This document shows, in pieces, positions 42,904-51,573 of a DNA stretch of 64,000 nucleotides (the first letter of the stretch is position 1; each line of letters begins with the position of its first letter). The DNA is from an uncultured Ilumatobacter sp. Lineage in GTDB: Bacteria > Actinomycetota > Acidimicrobiia > Acidimicrobiales > Ilumatobacteraceae. The notes beneath the pieces are model-generated. The model was not told the origin of the DNA and made no database searches. It saw only the letters and a program-made list of their open reading frames with translations. The translations under genes were made by a program, and so were the position numbers. Where the stretch lies: positions 62,001 to 126,000 of the forward strand of contig CAJQPY010000010.1 in the NCBI GenBank assembly GCA_905480335.1, in the 5' to 3' direction.

Positions 42904-43495
42904 GTCAGAGACGTCAGACGCCGATTTGGCCGAGACGTTCGATGACGATCTCCTAACACCATCAGACCAAGCCGTCCTTGAACCGGCTGATATGGCGAAG
43001 TCGAAGAGTCCGTGGCGCGCACCGATTCTGCTGGCCATCGGCATCGTGATCGCCGACCAGCTCACGAAGCACTGGGCCGTTAATCGGCTCGCTGACGGGA
43101 CTGAGATCAATGTGTTCTGGACGCTGCAGTGGAATCTTGCGTTCAACAGTGGGATGGCGTTCAGCCGCGGTCAGGGCCTCGGACCTGTCATCGCTGTTGT
43201 TGCGACGGTGGTGATCGTCTGGTTGCTCGTGTCCCTGCGAACATCAGGTGGCAAAATGAACACGTTCGGCATCGGCTGCGTGATTGGCGGTGCAGCCGGC
43301 AACCTGATCGATCGTGCGTTTCGTCAGGATGCGTGGCTGCGCGGCTCGGTGGTCGATTTCATCGACTTCCAGTGGTTTCCGATCTTTAACATCGCCGACA
43401 TCGCGATCAACGTGGGAGCTGCGGCGCTGATTCTCAACGCCATCCTCACCGGCCGACGAGTTGGTCGCCTTCCGCCCGAAGGCGGCGCTGGATGA
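42884..43495 (+). CDS. lspA: Lipoprotein signal peptidase
   Basis: 203 aa from GTG 42884 (ATG 42992 is possible and would drop an acidic 36-residue tail). Four membrane helices; catalytic Asp residues lie in [12 protein letters not shown] and [22 protein letters not shown] and [14 protein letters not shown] are the other family motifs. It cleaves prolipoprotein signal peptides after lipidation, needed here for the lpqB-like and substrate-binding lipoproteins. ATGA overlap with rluD. Confidence 0.94.
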   Translation: MALDDDKSETSDADLAETFDDDLLTPSDQAVLEPADMAKSKSPWRAPILLAIGIVIADQLTKHWAVNRLADGTEINVFWTLQWNLAFNSGMAFSRGQGLGPVIAVVATVVIVWLLVSLRTSGGKMNTFGIGCVIGGAAGNLIDRAFRQDAWLRGSVVDFIDFQWFPIFNIADIAINVGAAALILNAILTGRRVGRLPPEGGAG

Positions 43496-44436
43496 CCGAC
43501 AGATCTGACTCAGTCGATCGATTGGTAGAGGAGGTTCCGGCGGCGCTCGGCGGGCAGCGCCTAGACCGAATCGTTGCCTTAATCGGCGACCTGAGTCGTG
43601 CCGACGCAGCCCGGACGATCAAGGCCGACGGGGTGATGGTCGACGGGGAACTCTGCCGGTTGGGCAAAGTGCGCCTCGTGGAGGGGCAGCATGTTGCGGT
43701 CGATCCAGCGATGTTCCCGGTCACCGAGGTGCCCGGTCCCGACCCGAGTGTGGAATTCGACGTTGTGTACGAGGATGACCTCGTCATCGTTGTCGACAAA
43801 CCACCTGGCCTTGTCGTTCACCCCGGTGCTGGCAACATGACGGGCACGCTGGCGAACGGTTTGCTGGCACGATTTCCCGACATTGAAGATGTCGGAGACC
43901 GTATGCGTCCCGGAATTGTCCACCGACTTGACTCTGGCAGTTCGGGATTACTCGTCATCGCACGGACGCAGGATGCGGCGGAGCATTTGGTCAGCCAGTT
44001 TGCTGACCACAGCGCAACACGTGTCTACGACGCAATGGTGTGGGGCGTTCCCGAGGCACCACATGGGATCATTGATGCACCACTCGGTCGGAGCCGGAGC
44101 GACCCGCTGCGGATGGCAGTCGTCGCGAATGGACGACCATCGCGTACGGACTATCAGGTGATCGGAACCTTCTCATCGCCGGCCACAATCTCCCGGCTTG
44201 AGTGTCGACTTGAGACCGGGCGGACCCACCAGATCCGCGTCCACTTGTCGTCGATCAATCATCCGTTGTTGGGTGACCCGACATACGGTCAGCGAAAACC
44301 GACTCTCGGGCTCGCCCGTCCATTCCTGCACGCTGCGCAGCTGCAGTTCAACCATCCTGAAACCCGAGAGCGAGTGACGTTCCACAGCCCACTTGCTTCC
44401 GACCTGCAAGCCTGGCTGGATAACGCCGAGGTCTAG
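43492..44436 (+). CDS. rluD: RluA/RluD-family 23S rRNA pseudouridine synthase
   Basis: 314 aa. N-terminal S4 RNA-binding domain ([21 protein letters not shown]), then the catalytic domain with [30 protein letters not shown] (catalytic Asp in HRLD) and [10 protein letters not shown]. It probably modifies helix 69 uridines in 23S rRNA; the exact position is not readable. lspA-rluD is a common pair. It is convergent with the Rrf2 gene, 10 bases apart. Confidence 0.93.
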   Translation: MTDRSDSVDRLVEEVPAALGGQRLDRIVALIGDLSRADAARTIKADGVMVDGELCRLGKVRLVEGQHVAVDPAMFPVTEVPGPDPSVEFDVVYEDDLVIVVDKPPGLVVHPGAGNMTGTLANGLLARFPDIEDVGDRMRPGIVHRLDSGSSGLLVIARTQDAAEHLVSQFADHSATRVYDAMVWGVPEAPHGIIDAPLGRSRSDPLRMAVVANGRPSRTDYQVIGTFSSPATISRLECRLETGRTHQIRVHLSSINHPLLGDPTYGQRKPTLGLARPFLHAAQLQFNHPETRERVTFHSPLASDLQAWLDNAEV

Positions 44437-44446
44437 CCGGGTCGGC

Positions 44447-44899
44447 CTAATGTTCGTGCGCAGGCAATGACGGCCAGAGAGCTTCACCGCGACTGATCTC
44501 GGCGATGGTATCCAGCGTGTAACCGTCGAGGTGATCGCGCATGTGGGCGCCCGCTTGGTCCCAGATCGCGAGCAAAACGCACTGTCCCTCATGATCGCAC
44601 GCTCCGTCTTGGTGAGGCTGACCGAAGTCGCCGAGCGTGATTGGACCGTCGACCGCAGAGACGATCTCCGACAACCGAATTTCCGTCGCAAGTCGATTCA
44701 GTGTGTAGCCGCCTCCGACCCCGCGTTTGGAGCGGACGAGACCAGCTCCTTTGAGCGCCAACAAGATCTGCTCCAGGTAGGGCTGGGGGAGGCCGGTGCG
44801 TTCCGCAATATCGCGCACAGACGTCGGACCCTGCTCATTGCGCAGTGCCAGCGACAGCAGGGCTCGACACGCGTAGTCGCCTCGGGTAGAGATGCGCAC
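44447..44899 (-). CDS. Rrf2-family transcriptional regulator
   Basis: 150 aa from GTG 44899. Winged-helix domain RISTRGDYACRALLSLAL, VRDIAERTGLPQPYLEQILLALKGAGLV and KRGVGGGYTL, as in IscR, NsrR and CymR. The sensor loop has two Cys five residues apart (GACDHEGQCVLLAIW); the third ligand Cys of IscR/NsrR is Trp here, so an iron-sulfur cluster is possible but incomplete by that rule. TACAGT lies exactly 6 bases before the GTG, excluding the 43-residue track extension. Target unknown; autoregulation or control of the divergent gene is plausible. Confidence 0.85.
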   Translation of the reverse strand: MRISTRGDYACRALLSLALRNEQGPTSVRDIAERTGLPQPYLEQILLALKGAGLVRSKRGVGGGYTLNRLATEIRLSEIVSAVDGPITLGDFGQPHQDGACDHEGQCVLLAIWDQAGAHMRDHLDGYTLDTIAEISRGEALWPSLPAHEH

Positions 44900-44905
44900 G
44901 GCTGC

Positions 44906-44911
44906 ACTGTA
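44906..44911 (-). promoter_or_regulatory. -10 hexamer TACAGT for Rrf2 gene
   Basis: Minus-strand TACAGT, 6 bases, GTG 44899. Confidence 0.5.
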
Positions 44912-44933
44912 GGCCACCAGTTGCCCGAGTCCG

Positions 44934-44939
44934 TAGACT
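44934..44939 (+). promoter_or_regulatory. -10 hexamer TAGACT for phosphodiesterase-like gene
   Basis: TAGACT, 7 bases, GTG 44947. It is only 22 bp from the divergent Rrf2 -10, so one bound protein could affect both. Confidence 0.45.
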
Positions 44940-44946
44940 ATTCTGA

Positions 44947-46068
44947 GTGAATCCATCAGGCGGGAATCCGATTGTTCCGGATTATTCGGGTCCGAACGTC
45001 CGTGGGATCGTGCCGGCGCTGCTCGCACCCGGGGCGTGGGACGAGACGATGCCCCACTGGATGCCCGATGCCGTGCGCGCTGCCGATGCCGCCGTGTTGT
45101 TCGTGCTTGACGGACTCGGCTGGGACCAACTCATAGCGCGCCCGGCGCTGGCGCCGACGCTGATGTCGATGCAGGGAAGATCAATCCAAACCGTTGCTCC
45201 CACGACTACCGCAACTGCGCTGAGTTCGATCACCACCGGGCTGACACCGGGTGAACACGGGCTGATCGGGTACCGGATGGTGCTAGGTGGCGAGGTGATG
45301 AACGTTTTGCGGTGGGCAGTCGGAACACAGCACGTTCGGCGGTCTCAGCCGCCGTCGTCCGTCCAGCCGTTTCAGCCATTCCTCGGTCAGCAAGTCCCGG
45401 TCGTGGCTCAGGGCGAACTCCAGGAGTCGGGGTTCAGTGAGGCGCATCTGCGCGGCAGCAACCCAGTGGGCTGGCGATCGCCTTCGAGTATCGCAGTTGA
45501 AGCCGCATCTCAGGTCAGGGCAGGAGAGCGATTCGTCTACTGCTACTACAACGGTGTGGACAAGATTGCCCACGAACGTGGTTTCGGTGACTTCTACGAT
45601 GCAGAACTCCGCTTCGCTGATGCGCTGGTGGCAGATCTCATCGACACTGTTCCAGCCGGAACCGCTGTGCTGGTCACAGCCGACCACGGCCAGGTTCATG
45701 TCGGTGATCGGGTGGTGCACCCGAGCAGTGAACTGCTGGGTCGGGTCACGATGCAGTCTGGTGAGGGTCGGTTCCGGTGGTTGCACTGTGCTGCCCCGGA
45801 CATCGCAGGCCTTATCGACGTTGCCGAAAGCGAGGTTGGGGAGATCGCGTGGGTTGTAAGCAAGGAACAGATGCTCGATGAGGGCTGGTTCGGACCTACC
45901 GTCTCTCCTCCCATTCAGCGTCGCCTCGGCGATGTTGCGCTGTGTGCCTTCGAGCCGGTGAGCTTCTATGAGCCTGCCGATTCCGGACCGTTCGAACTTG
46001 TCTGTCGGCATGGCTCGATGACGTCGGCCGAAGTCAATGTGCCGCTCCTTGGTGCCTTCGTCGGGTGA
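44947..46068 (+). CDS. Type I phosphodiesterase/nucleotide pyrophosphatase-like protein
   Basis: 373 aa of the alkaline-phosphatase superfamily. Seen: VLFVLDGLGWDQL (first metal Asp), TVAPTTTATALSSITTGLTPGEHGLIGY with the Thr nucleophile region, YYNGVDKIAHERGF, and VLVTADHGQVHV (metal Asp-His). No signal peptide, so cytoplasmic. It may hydrolyse a nucleotide or other phosphodiester; substrate unknown. It follows the divergent Rrf2 regulator and precedes bpa by 19 bases. Confidence 0.85.
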   Translation: MNPSGGNPIVPDYSGPNVRGIVPALLAPGAWDETMPHWMPDAVRAADAAVLFVLDGLGWDQLIARPALAPTLMSMQGRSIQTVAPTTTATALSSITTGLTPGEHGLIGYRMVLGGEVMNVLRWAVGTQHVRRSQPPSSVQPFQPFLGQQVPVVAQGELQESGFSEAHLRGSNPVGWRSPSSIAVEAASQVRAGERFVYCYYNGVDKIAHERGFGDFYDAELRFADALVADLIDTVPAGTAVLVTADHGQVHVGDRVVHPSSELLGRVTMQSGEGRFRWLHCAAPDIAGLIDVAESEVGEIAWVVSKEQMLDEGWFGPTVSPPIQRRLGDVALCAFEPVSFYEPADSGPFELVCRHGSMTSAEVNVPLLGAFVG

Positions 46069-46087
46069 CGCGCGAGACTTAGGAACT

Positions 46088-46609
46088 ATGTCAGACAGTG
46101 TTGTTCAACCTGAAGTAGTGACCGGCGAGCCGAGCCCTGCCCCCGTCTTGGAGGCAGATCCGCAAGCAGGGGATGAGGTCGTGCAGGGCGACTCGGTAAC
46201 CGAACCAGCGAAGGTGATGCGAGTCGGGTCAATGGTCAAGCAGCTCCTCGAGGAAGTACGCACGACCGATTTGGACGAGGCGTCACGCGAGAGACTTGCA
46301 GAGCTGTACGAGCGGTCGGTAGTGGAGCTGTCCGATGCGCTATCGCCTGATCTTCAGGAGGAACTGCGCACACTGTCGTTGCCGTTTGAGCATGATGAGG
46401 TCCCCAGCGAGGCAGAATTGAGGGTAGCGAAGGCGCAGCTCGTCGGATGGCTCGAGGGCCTGTTCCACGGGATCCAGGCGAGTATGATGGCCCAGCAGTT
46501 CGCGGCGCAGCAGATGCAACAGCGATCGCTAATTTCGGGACAGTCGGATCCTCAGGGTCAGCCGTCAGGTGGAACGCCGCAGCCCCCGCAGACCGGTACC
46601 TACTTGTAG
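46088..46609 (+). CDS. bpa: Bacterial proteasome activator
   Basis: 173 aa from ATG 46088. The core KVMRVGSMVKQLLEEVRTTDLDEASRERL and AQLVGWLEGLFHGIQASMMAQQ closely match mycobacterial Bpa (DUF2587), a helical-bundle ring that opens the 20S proteasome without ATP. The C-terminus GTYL is of the GQYL type that docks into the proteasome. An N-terminal acidic tail of about 40 residues is variable. It implies a 20S proteasome elsewhere in the genome. Followed by dnaE after 57 bases. Confidence 0.93.
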   Translation: MSDSVVQPEVVTGEPSPAPVLEADPQAGDEVVQGDSVTEPAKVMRVGSMVKQLLEEVRTTDLDEASRERLAELYERSVVELSDALSPDLQEELRTLSLPFEHDEVPSEAELRVAKAQLVGWLEGLFHGIQASMMAQQFAAQQMQQRSLISGQSDPQGQPSGGTPQPPQTGTYL

Positions 46610-46666
46610 CTCCGGCACGAGGCGGCTGGCGACCTGGCTCACACGCGGGTAATTTACGTCCTACTC

Positions 46667-49600
46667 ATGGCCGATTCGTTCACGCACCTCCATGTCCACA
46701 CTGAGTTCTCGATGCTTGACGGCGCATCCCGCCTCGACGAACTTGTAGCGAAGGCGGTTGAGGACGGCCAGCCCGCGATCGGTATGACCGATCACGGCAA
46801 CATGTATGGGACCTTGGACTTCTACAACGAGTGCCAGAGTCAGGGCATCAAACCGATCATTGGCACGGAAGCCTATATGGCCCACGACCACCGGTCCGAA
46901 CGACCATCGCGACGAGGTCGAGTCGACGATTCGGGGGGCGACACCCAAGGTGGCAACAAGCTTTACTACCACCTAATTTTGCTTGCGGAGAACAACGAGG
47001 GGTATCAAAACCTAATTCAACTCTCGTCATTGGCATTCATGGAGGGCTACTACTACAAGCCGCGGATGGACTGGGAGCTGCTTGAGAAGTATTCGAACGG
47101 GTTGATCGCGACCAGTGGCTGCTTGGGCGGTCATGTTCTGCAGTCGCTGTTGAACGGTGACGAACTCGGTGCGCTGGAGAAGGCGGCGCGCCTGCAGGAC
47201 ATCTTCGGACGCGACAATTTCTTCATCGAGGTTCAGGACCACGGCATTCCAGCGCAACGCGAGACCAACCCGAAACTGTTGGAGATCGCCAAGAAGATCA
47301 AGGCCCCATTACTCGCAACCAACGACAGCCATTACACACATCAGCACGACCACGATTCTCATGACGCTCTGCTCTGTGTTCAGACCGGATCACTAATGTC
47401 TGACCCCAAGCGTTTCAGGTTCGAAGGCAGCGATCACTACCTTAAGACATCGGCTGAGATGCGGTACCTGTTCCGCGAAATCCCGAGCGCATGCGACAAC
47501 AGCTTGTGGATCGCCGAGCGTGCGAATGTCGAGATCGAGTTCGGCAAGCCCCTGCTTCCCAACTTTCCCTTGCCCGAAGGATTTACAGATGACGAGGCAT
47601 ATCTTCGCCACCTGACGCAACAAGGTGCCGAGAAGCGGTGGGGCAAAGACGTTCCAGCGGCGGCAGTCGAGCGGCTTGCGTACGAGCTCCAAGTCATCTG
47701 CGACATGGGGTTCGCGTCGTACTTCCTGATCACGTGGGACCTCATTAAACACGCCCGAGACAACGACATCCGCGTCGGCCCGGGCCGCGGGTCGGCTGCC
47801 GGATGTGCGGTGGCCTACTGCTTGTGGATCACCGACCTCGACCCGATCGAGTACGACCTGCTCTTCGAACGCTTCTTGAACCCGAGTCGCGTCTCGATGC
47901 CCGACATTGACATGGACTTCGAGACGCGCTACCGCGACGAGATGATTCGGTACGCGGCTGAAAGGTACGGACGCAAGCACGTCGCCCAGATCGTTACCTT
48001 CGGCTCGATCAAGGCTCGCAACGCTGCCAGGGACGCCGCCCGAGTGCTCGGCTATCCGTATGGCGTGGGCGACAAGGTCGCCAAGGCGATGCCGCCCTTG
48101 GTGATGGGGCGTGACACACCCCTCAAGTACTGCTTCGAGCAGCACTCAAAGTACGCCGATGGCTACAAGGCTGCTGCCGACCTGCGGGCGATGTACGACA
48201 CTGATCCGGATATCAAGAAAGTCATCGACGTCGCCAAGGGTCTCGAAGGACTGAAACGATCCGACGGGATCCATGCGGCTGCCGTGGTGATCACGAAAGA
48301 TCCAGTTACCGACTACGTGCCTATCCAACGCAAGCCTGAGTCGGGCAAGGATCCCGAGGATGCCCCCGTGGTCACACAGTACGAGATGCACGGTGTCGAG
48401 TCGCTCGGTCTGTTGAAAATGGACTTCCTTGGATTGCGCAACCTTGACGTGATATCCGATGCGCAGTTCATGATCAGGGAGCGTCACGACCCTGAGTTCG
48501 ACATCGAGAGGACGTCCCTCGACGACACGGCGACCTATGAGTTGTTGTCTCGTGGGGACACGATCGGCATCTTTCAGCTTGAGTCGCCACCGATGCGACA
48601 GCTTCTTAAGGCGATGGAACCTCGAACGTTCCCTCATATCGCCGCTGTCCTCGCTCTTTACCGGCCGGGGCCGATGTCGGTGAACATGCACTACGACTTT
48701 GCCGACCGGATGAACGGCCGCCAGGAGGTCACGTACTTCCATGATGATGCGAAGGAAGTGCTCGGCGACACGTATGGCCTGATGATCTATCAGGAGAGCG
48801 TCATGCGCGTGGCGCAGAAGTTCGCCGGGTACTCGCTGGCCGAGGCCGACAACCTGCGTAAGGCGATGGGGAAGAAGTCCCGCGAGGTTATGGCCAAGGC
48901 TCGTCAGGCGTTTGAGGACGGTGTCGTAGCCGAGGGGTATGGCAACGAGATGGGCCCGATGTTGTTTGACATCATCGAGAAGTTCGCCGACTACGCGTTT
49001 AACAAGAGTCACACCTTCGGGTACGGCCTGATCACGTACCAGACGGCGTACATGAAGGCGCACTATCCGGTCGAGTACATCGCATCGCTGCTTACCAGCG
49101 TCAAGAACAACCTCGATAAAGCGGCGACCTACCTTGCGGACTGTCGATCGATGGGAATCAAGGTGTTGCCGCCTGACGTGAATCGCTCCCTAATGAACTT
49201 CGGTGCACTTTCGCCTGACGAGTTACCCGAAGGCGTAACGGTTCCCGTCGGCTCGCCGGGAGCGATTACGTTCGGGCTGTCGGCGGTCCGTAACGTCGGC
49301 GAAGCGCTGGTGGAGCTACTCATCATCGAACGGACCGAGAATGGCCAATTCTCGAGCTTCTATGACTTCGTTGAGCGGGTTCCCGAAGCGGTGCTCAACA
49401 AGCGGACCATCGAGTCGCTGATCAAAGGAGGCGGGTTCGACTCACTGGGCTATGAGCGGCGCGCCTTGCTCACGGTGTTCGAACACATCATCGACACGAC
49501 TGTCAAGCGTCGACGGGAAGCCGAAAAGGGAGTGATGAGTCTGTTCGGTGACTGGGGCAAAGAGGCCTCGGAAGATTTAGCCAGCGATGGTGGTGGCGCA

Positions 49601-50278
49601 GATCATTCGGACAGTGGGTTCGATGAGCGTACGCCGATTCCGGAGCACATGGAGTTCGACAAGTCTGACAAGCTTCGGTACGAGAAGGAGATGCTCGGGC
49701 TGTACGTGTCCGACCATCCGCTATTCGGCGTCGAAGCCGCGCTCAAGCGCAAGGTCGAACACGACCTCATTGACCTTCCGAACATGGAAGATGGCACCGC
49801 TGTCGTCGCAGGTGGGGTGATCACCAATCTCGCGCGGAAGTTCACCAAAAAGGGCGATCAAATGGCCGTGTTTGTGCTTGAGGACCTCGATGCGTCGATC
49901 GAAGTGACAATTTTCCCGCGAACGCTGGCCGAACAGGGACACAAGCTCGAAGATGACCTAATCGTGTCGGTTAAGGGTCGCCTCGATCGACGCGACGAGT
50001 CGCGATTCGGGCTCATCGGACAGACGATTACCGTGTTACAGGGCCTCGATGACGGGACCGCTGCGCCGCTTCGGCTGCGTCTGCCAGCGCCGTCGCTGGA
50101 CGAGCTAAGGATCCAACGTCTGAAGCGAATCGTGAAGGAGCATCCCGGCGAGTCGGTCGTGATGGTTGACATCGGCCACCACAAGGTTCTCAAGTTATCG
50201 GACGAGTTTCGCGTTGATCTCGACCGCGTTGTCGGCGAACTCCGGATGGCATTCGGACACGACGCTGTCCTGCTGTAG
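46667..50278 (+). CDS. dnaE: DNA polymerase III alpha subunit
   Basis: 1203 aa, the replicative C-family polymerase (DnaE1 type). N-terminal PHP domain with metal-site residues retained (HLHVHTEFSMLDGASR, GMTDHGN), polymerase active site PDIDMDF with GRGSAAGCAVAYCL upstream, thumb and fingers (YRPGPMSVN), helix-hairpin-helix and OB fold (VVAGGVITNLARKF). No intein. TAATTT and TTACGT lie just upstream of the ATG, but no exact leaderless spacing. Its TAG stop is part of the next gene's -10. Confidence 0.97.
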   Translation: MADSFTHLHVHTEFSMLDGASRLDELVAKAVEDGQPAIGMTDHGNMYGTLDFYNECQSQGIKPIIGTEAYMAHDHRSERPSRRGRVDDSGGDTQGGNKLYYHLILLAENNEGYQNLIQLSSLAFMEGYYYKPRMDWELLEKYSNGLIATSGCLGGHVLQSLLNGDELGALEKAARLQDIFGRDNFFIEVQDHGIPAQRETNPKLLEIAKKIKAPLLATNDSHYTHQHDHDSHDALLCVQTGSLMSDPKRFRFEGSDHYLKTSAEMRYLFREIPSACDNSLWIAERANVEIEFGKPLLPNFPLPEGFTDDEAYLRHLTQQGAEKRWGKDVPAAAVERLAYELQVICDMGFASYFLITWDLIKHARDNDIRVGPGRGSAAGCAVAYCLWITDLDPIEYDLLFERFLNPSRVSMPDIDMDFETRYRDEMIRYAAERYGRKHVAQIVTFGSIKARNAARDAARVLGYPYGVGDKVAKAMPPLVMGRDTPLKYCFEQHSKYADGYKAAADLRAMYDTDPDIKKVIDVAKGLEGLKRSDGIHAAAVVITKDPVTDYVPIQRKPESGKDPEDAPVVTQYEMHGVESLGLLKMDFLGLRNLDVISDAQFMIRERHDPEFDIERTSLDDTATYELLSRGDTIGIFQLESPPMRQLLKAMEPRTFPHIAAVLALYRPGPMSVNMHYDFADRMNGRQEVTYFHDDAKEVLGDTYGLMIYQESVMRVAQKFAGYSLAEADNLRKAMGKKSREVMAKARQAFEDGVVAEGYGNEMGPMLFDIIEKFADYAFNKSHTFGYGLITYQTAYMKAHYPVEYIASLLTSVKNNLDKAATYLADCRSMGIKVLPPDVNRSLMNFGALSPDELPEGVTVPVGSPGAITFGLSAVRNVGEALVELLIIERTENGQFSSFYDFVERVPEAVLNKRTIESLIKGGGFDSLGYERRALLTVFEHIIDTTVKRRREAEKGVMSLFGDWGKEASEDLASDGGGADHSDSGFDERTPIPEHMEFDKSDKLRYEKEMLGLYVSDHPLFGVEAALKRKVEHDLIDLPNMEDGTAVVAGGVITNLARKFTKKGDQMAVFVLEDLDASIEVTIFPRTLAEQGHKLEDDLIVSVKGRLDRRDESRFGLIGQTITVLQGLDDGTAAPLRLRLPAPSLDELRIQRLKRIVKEHPGESVVMVDIGHHKVLKLSDEFRVDLDRVVGELRMAFGHDAVLL

Positions 50279-50281
50279 AAT
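50276..50281 (+). promoter_or_regulatory. -10 hexamer TAGAAT overlapping dnaE stop
   Basis: TAGAAT contains the dnaE stop TAG; 7 bases later comes ATG 50289. Strong TANNNT match. Confidence 0.55.
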
Positions 50282-50288
50282 AAGAACG

Positions 50289-50945
50289 ATGGCTCTTGAT
50301 GTAGTGACGAATGACGCGTCAGCGCTCGAAGACACCGACCTCGAAGAGTTGGCGTCGATGGACGAGGCGTTCAGCGCCGGCCAGCTGTCGAAAGCAAAAG
50401 AAGACTGGGTGCTCATCACTACCGCCCGATTTGGCAACGCTTTGAATGGCTTCACGTTTTCAACTCTTGAGCGAATCGGTGGCACGCCGTGCGTGCTCAT
50501 CGGATTAATGAGCGTGAAGCGATCAAGCAAGCGTGATCAAGTGCTTCGTGGCTTAATGAACGAGGCCTATCATCGAGCCTTGATGGCCTTCCCCGACGAG
50601 GACGTCGTTGTCGGATCGCGTTTCGTCAATGCCGATGCCCGCGAGGCGTTCAAGGACCTAGATGGTGTGATCCCGTCGCCCGGCGACGCAGCGGGTGGCG
50701 AAGAGCGCGCCTGGGGACGCCGGCTCGCCAGACGTTTCTCGATCGACAAGACCTACGAGGCCAAGCTCTTCACGGCAACCTCAAGCGCACAGGACGGCTA
50801 TCTCGATTTCGAGACGGCGACACCTGAGAAGCTGGACACCGAACTCGTTGAGATGATGAGCAAGATTCCAGTAAAGAAGGGTGGGGCGATGGTCGTCTAC
50901 GGCTGGACAATGGCCGAGGACCTCGTCAAGCTTGGCAAACGCTGA
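50289..50945 (+). CDS. Conserved-looking protein of unknown function
   Basis: 218 aa from ATG 50289; the track ORF starts inside dnaE. No family recognised and no signal peptide or membrane helix. Composition is balanced, with an acidic N-terminus (EDTDLEELASMDEAF), then WVLITTARFGNALNGFTFSTLERIGGTPCVLIGLM, a basic segment (KRSSKRDQ), and a C-terminal KKGGAMVVYGWTMAEDL. Codon use looks like its neighbours. A good -10 precedes it, and its end overlaps the ORF of a nitroreductase, so it is expressed. Function not assigned. Confidence 0.75.
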   Translation: MALDVVTNDASALEDTDLEELASMDEAFSAGQLSKAKEDWVLITTARFGNALNGFTFSTLERIGGTPCVLIGLMSVKRSSKRDQVLRGLMNEAYHRALMAFPDEDVVVGSRFVNADAREAFKDLDGVIPSPGDAAGGEERAWGRRLARRFSIDKTYEAKLFTATSSAQDGYLDFETATPEKLDTELVEMMSKIPVKKGGAMVVYGWTMAEDLVKLGKR

Positions 50946-50955
50946 GGCACACTAC

Positions 50956-51573
50956 GTGACCGAGTTCCGCGAGGTTGTCCGCAATCGGCGGATGACGAGA
51001 GCGTTCGTGCCTGACCCAATCGAGCCTGGGCTCATCGAGGAACTCGTTGCTCTCGCAAGTCGAGCACCGAGTGCTGGCAAGACACAAGGGTGGCACGTGG
51101 TGGTGCTCGAGGGCGCTGATGAGGTCGCGCGATACTGGGATATCACCCTCCCGACCGAGAAGCGAGTGTCGTTTCGATGGCAGCATCTGCTCGATGCTGC
51201 GGTCCTGATGATCGTGCTCGCAGATCCCTCGGCTTACGTCGACCGATACGCCGAACCCGACAAGGCCCGGACGGGACTCGGCGCTAGTGCCGAGGCGTGG
51301 CCAGCGCCTTACTGGACCATCGACACGTCGATGGCGGCAATGACGTTGCTGCTAGCCGCGGAGGACAACGGGCTCGGCGCGCTGTTCTTCGGTGTCTTTC
51401 AACACGAGGCGGACGTGCGGGCTGAGTTTGCGATTCCTGATGGGCTTGAGATCGTCGGTGCGATCGCACTGGGTCACCCACGGGAGGATCACGGTGCCGG
51501 GCGCTCGTCGAACCGGGCCCGCCGAGCACCCGGCCAGATCATTCATCGGGGTCGCTGGCGGCCTCTCGCCTGA
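50956..51573 (+). CDS. Nitroreductase-family flavoprotein
   Basis: 205 aa from GTG 50956. FMN-binding opening [16 protein letters not shown] with the Arg pair, [19 protein letters not shown], and the second flavin region [35 protein letters not shown]. It is an NAD(P)H-dependent oxidoreductase of unknown physiological substrate. It starts 10 bases after the unknown 218-aa protein. Its 3' end overlaps the DUF255 gene on the opposite strand by 35 bases. Confidence 0.88.
   Translation: MTEFREVVRNRRMTRAFVPDPIEPGLIEELVALASRAPSAGKTQGWHVVVLEGADEVARYWDITLPTEKRVSFRWQHLLDAAVLMIVLADPSAYVDRYAEPDKARTGLGASAEAWPAPYWTIDTSMAAMTLLLAAEDNGLGALFFGVFQHEADVRAEFAIPDGLEIVGAIALGHPREDHGAGRSSNRARRAPGQIIHRGRWRPLA

Noticed and set aside
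46667-50278. Possible intein in dnaE
   Set aside because: DnaE length (1203 aa) and uninterrupted catalytic motifs leave no room for an insertion.
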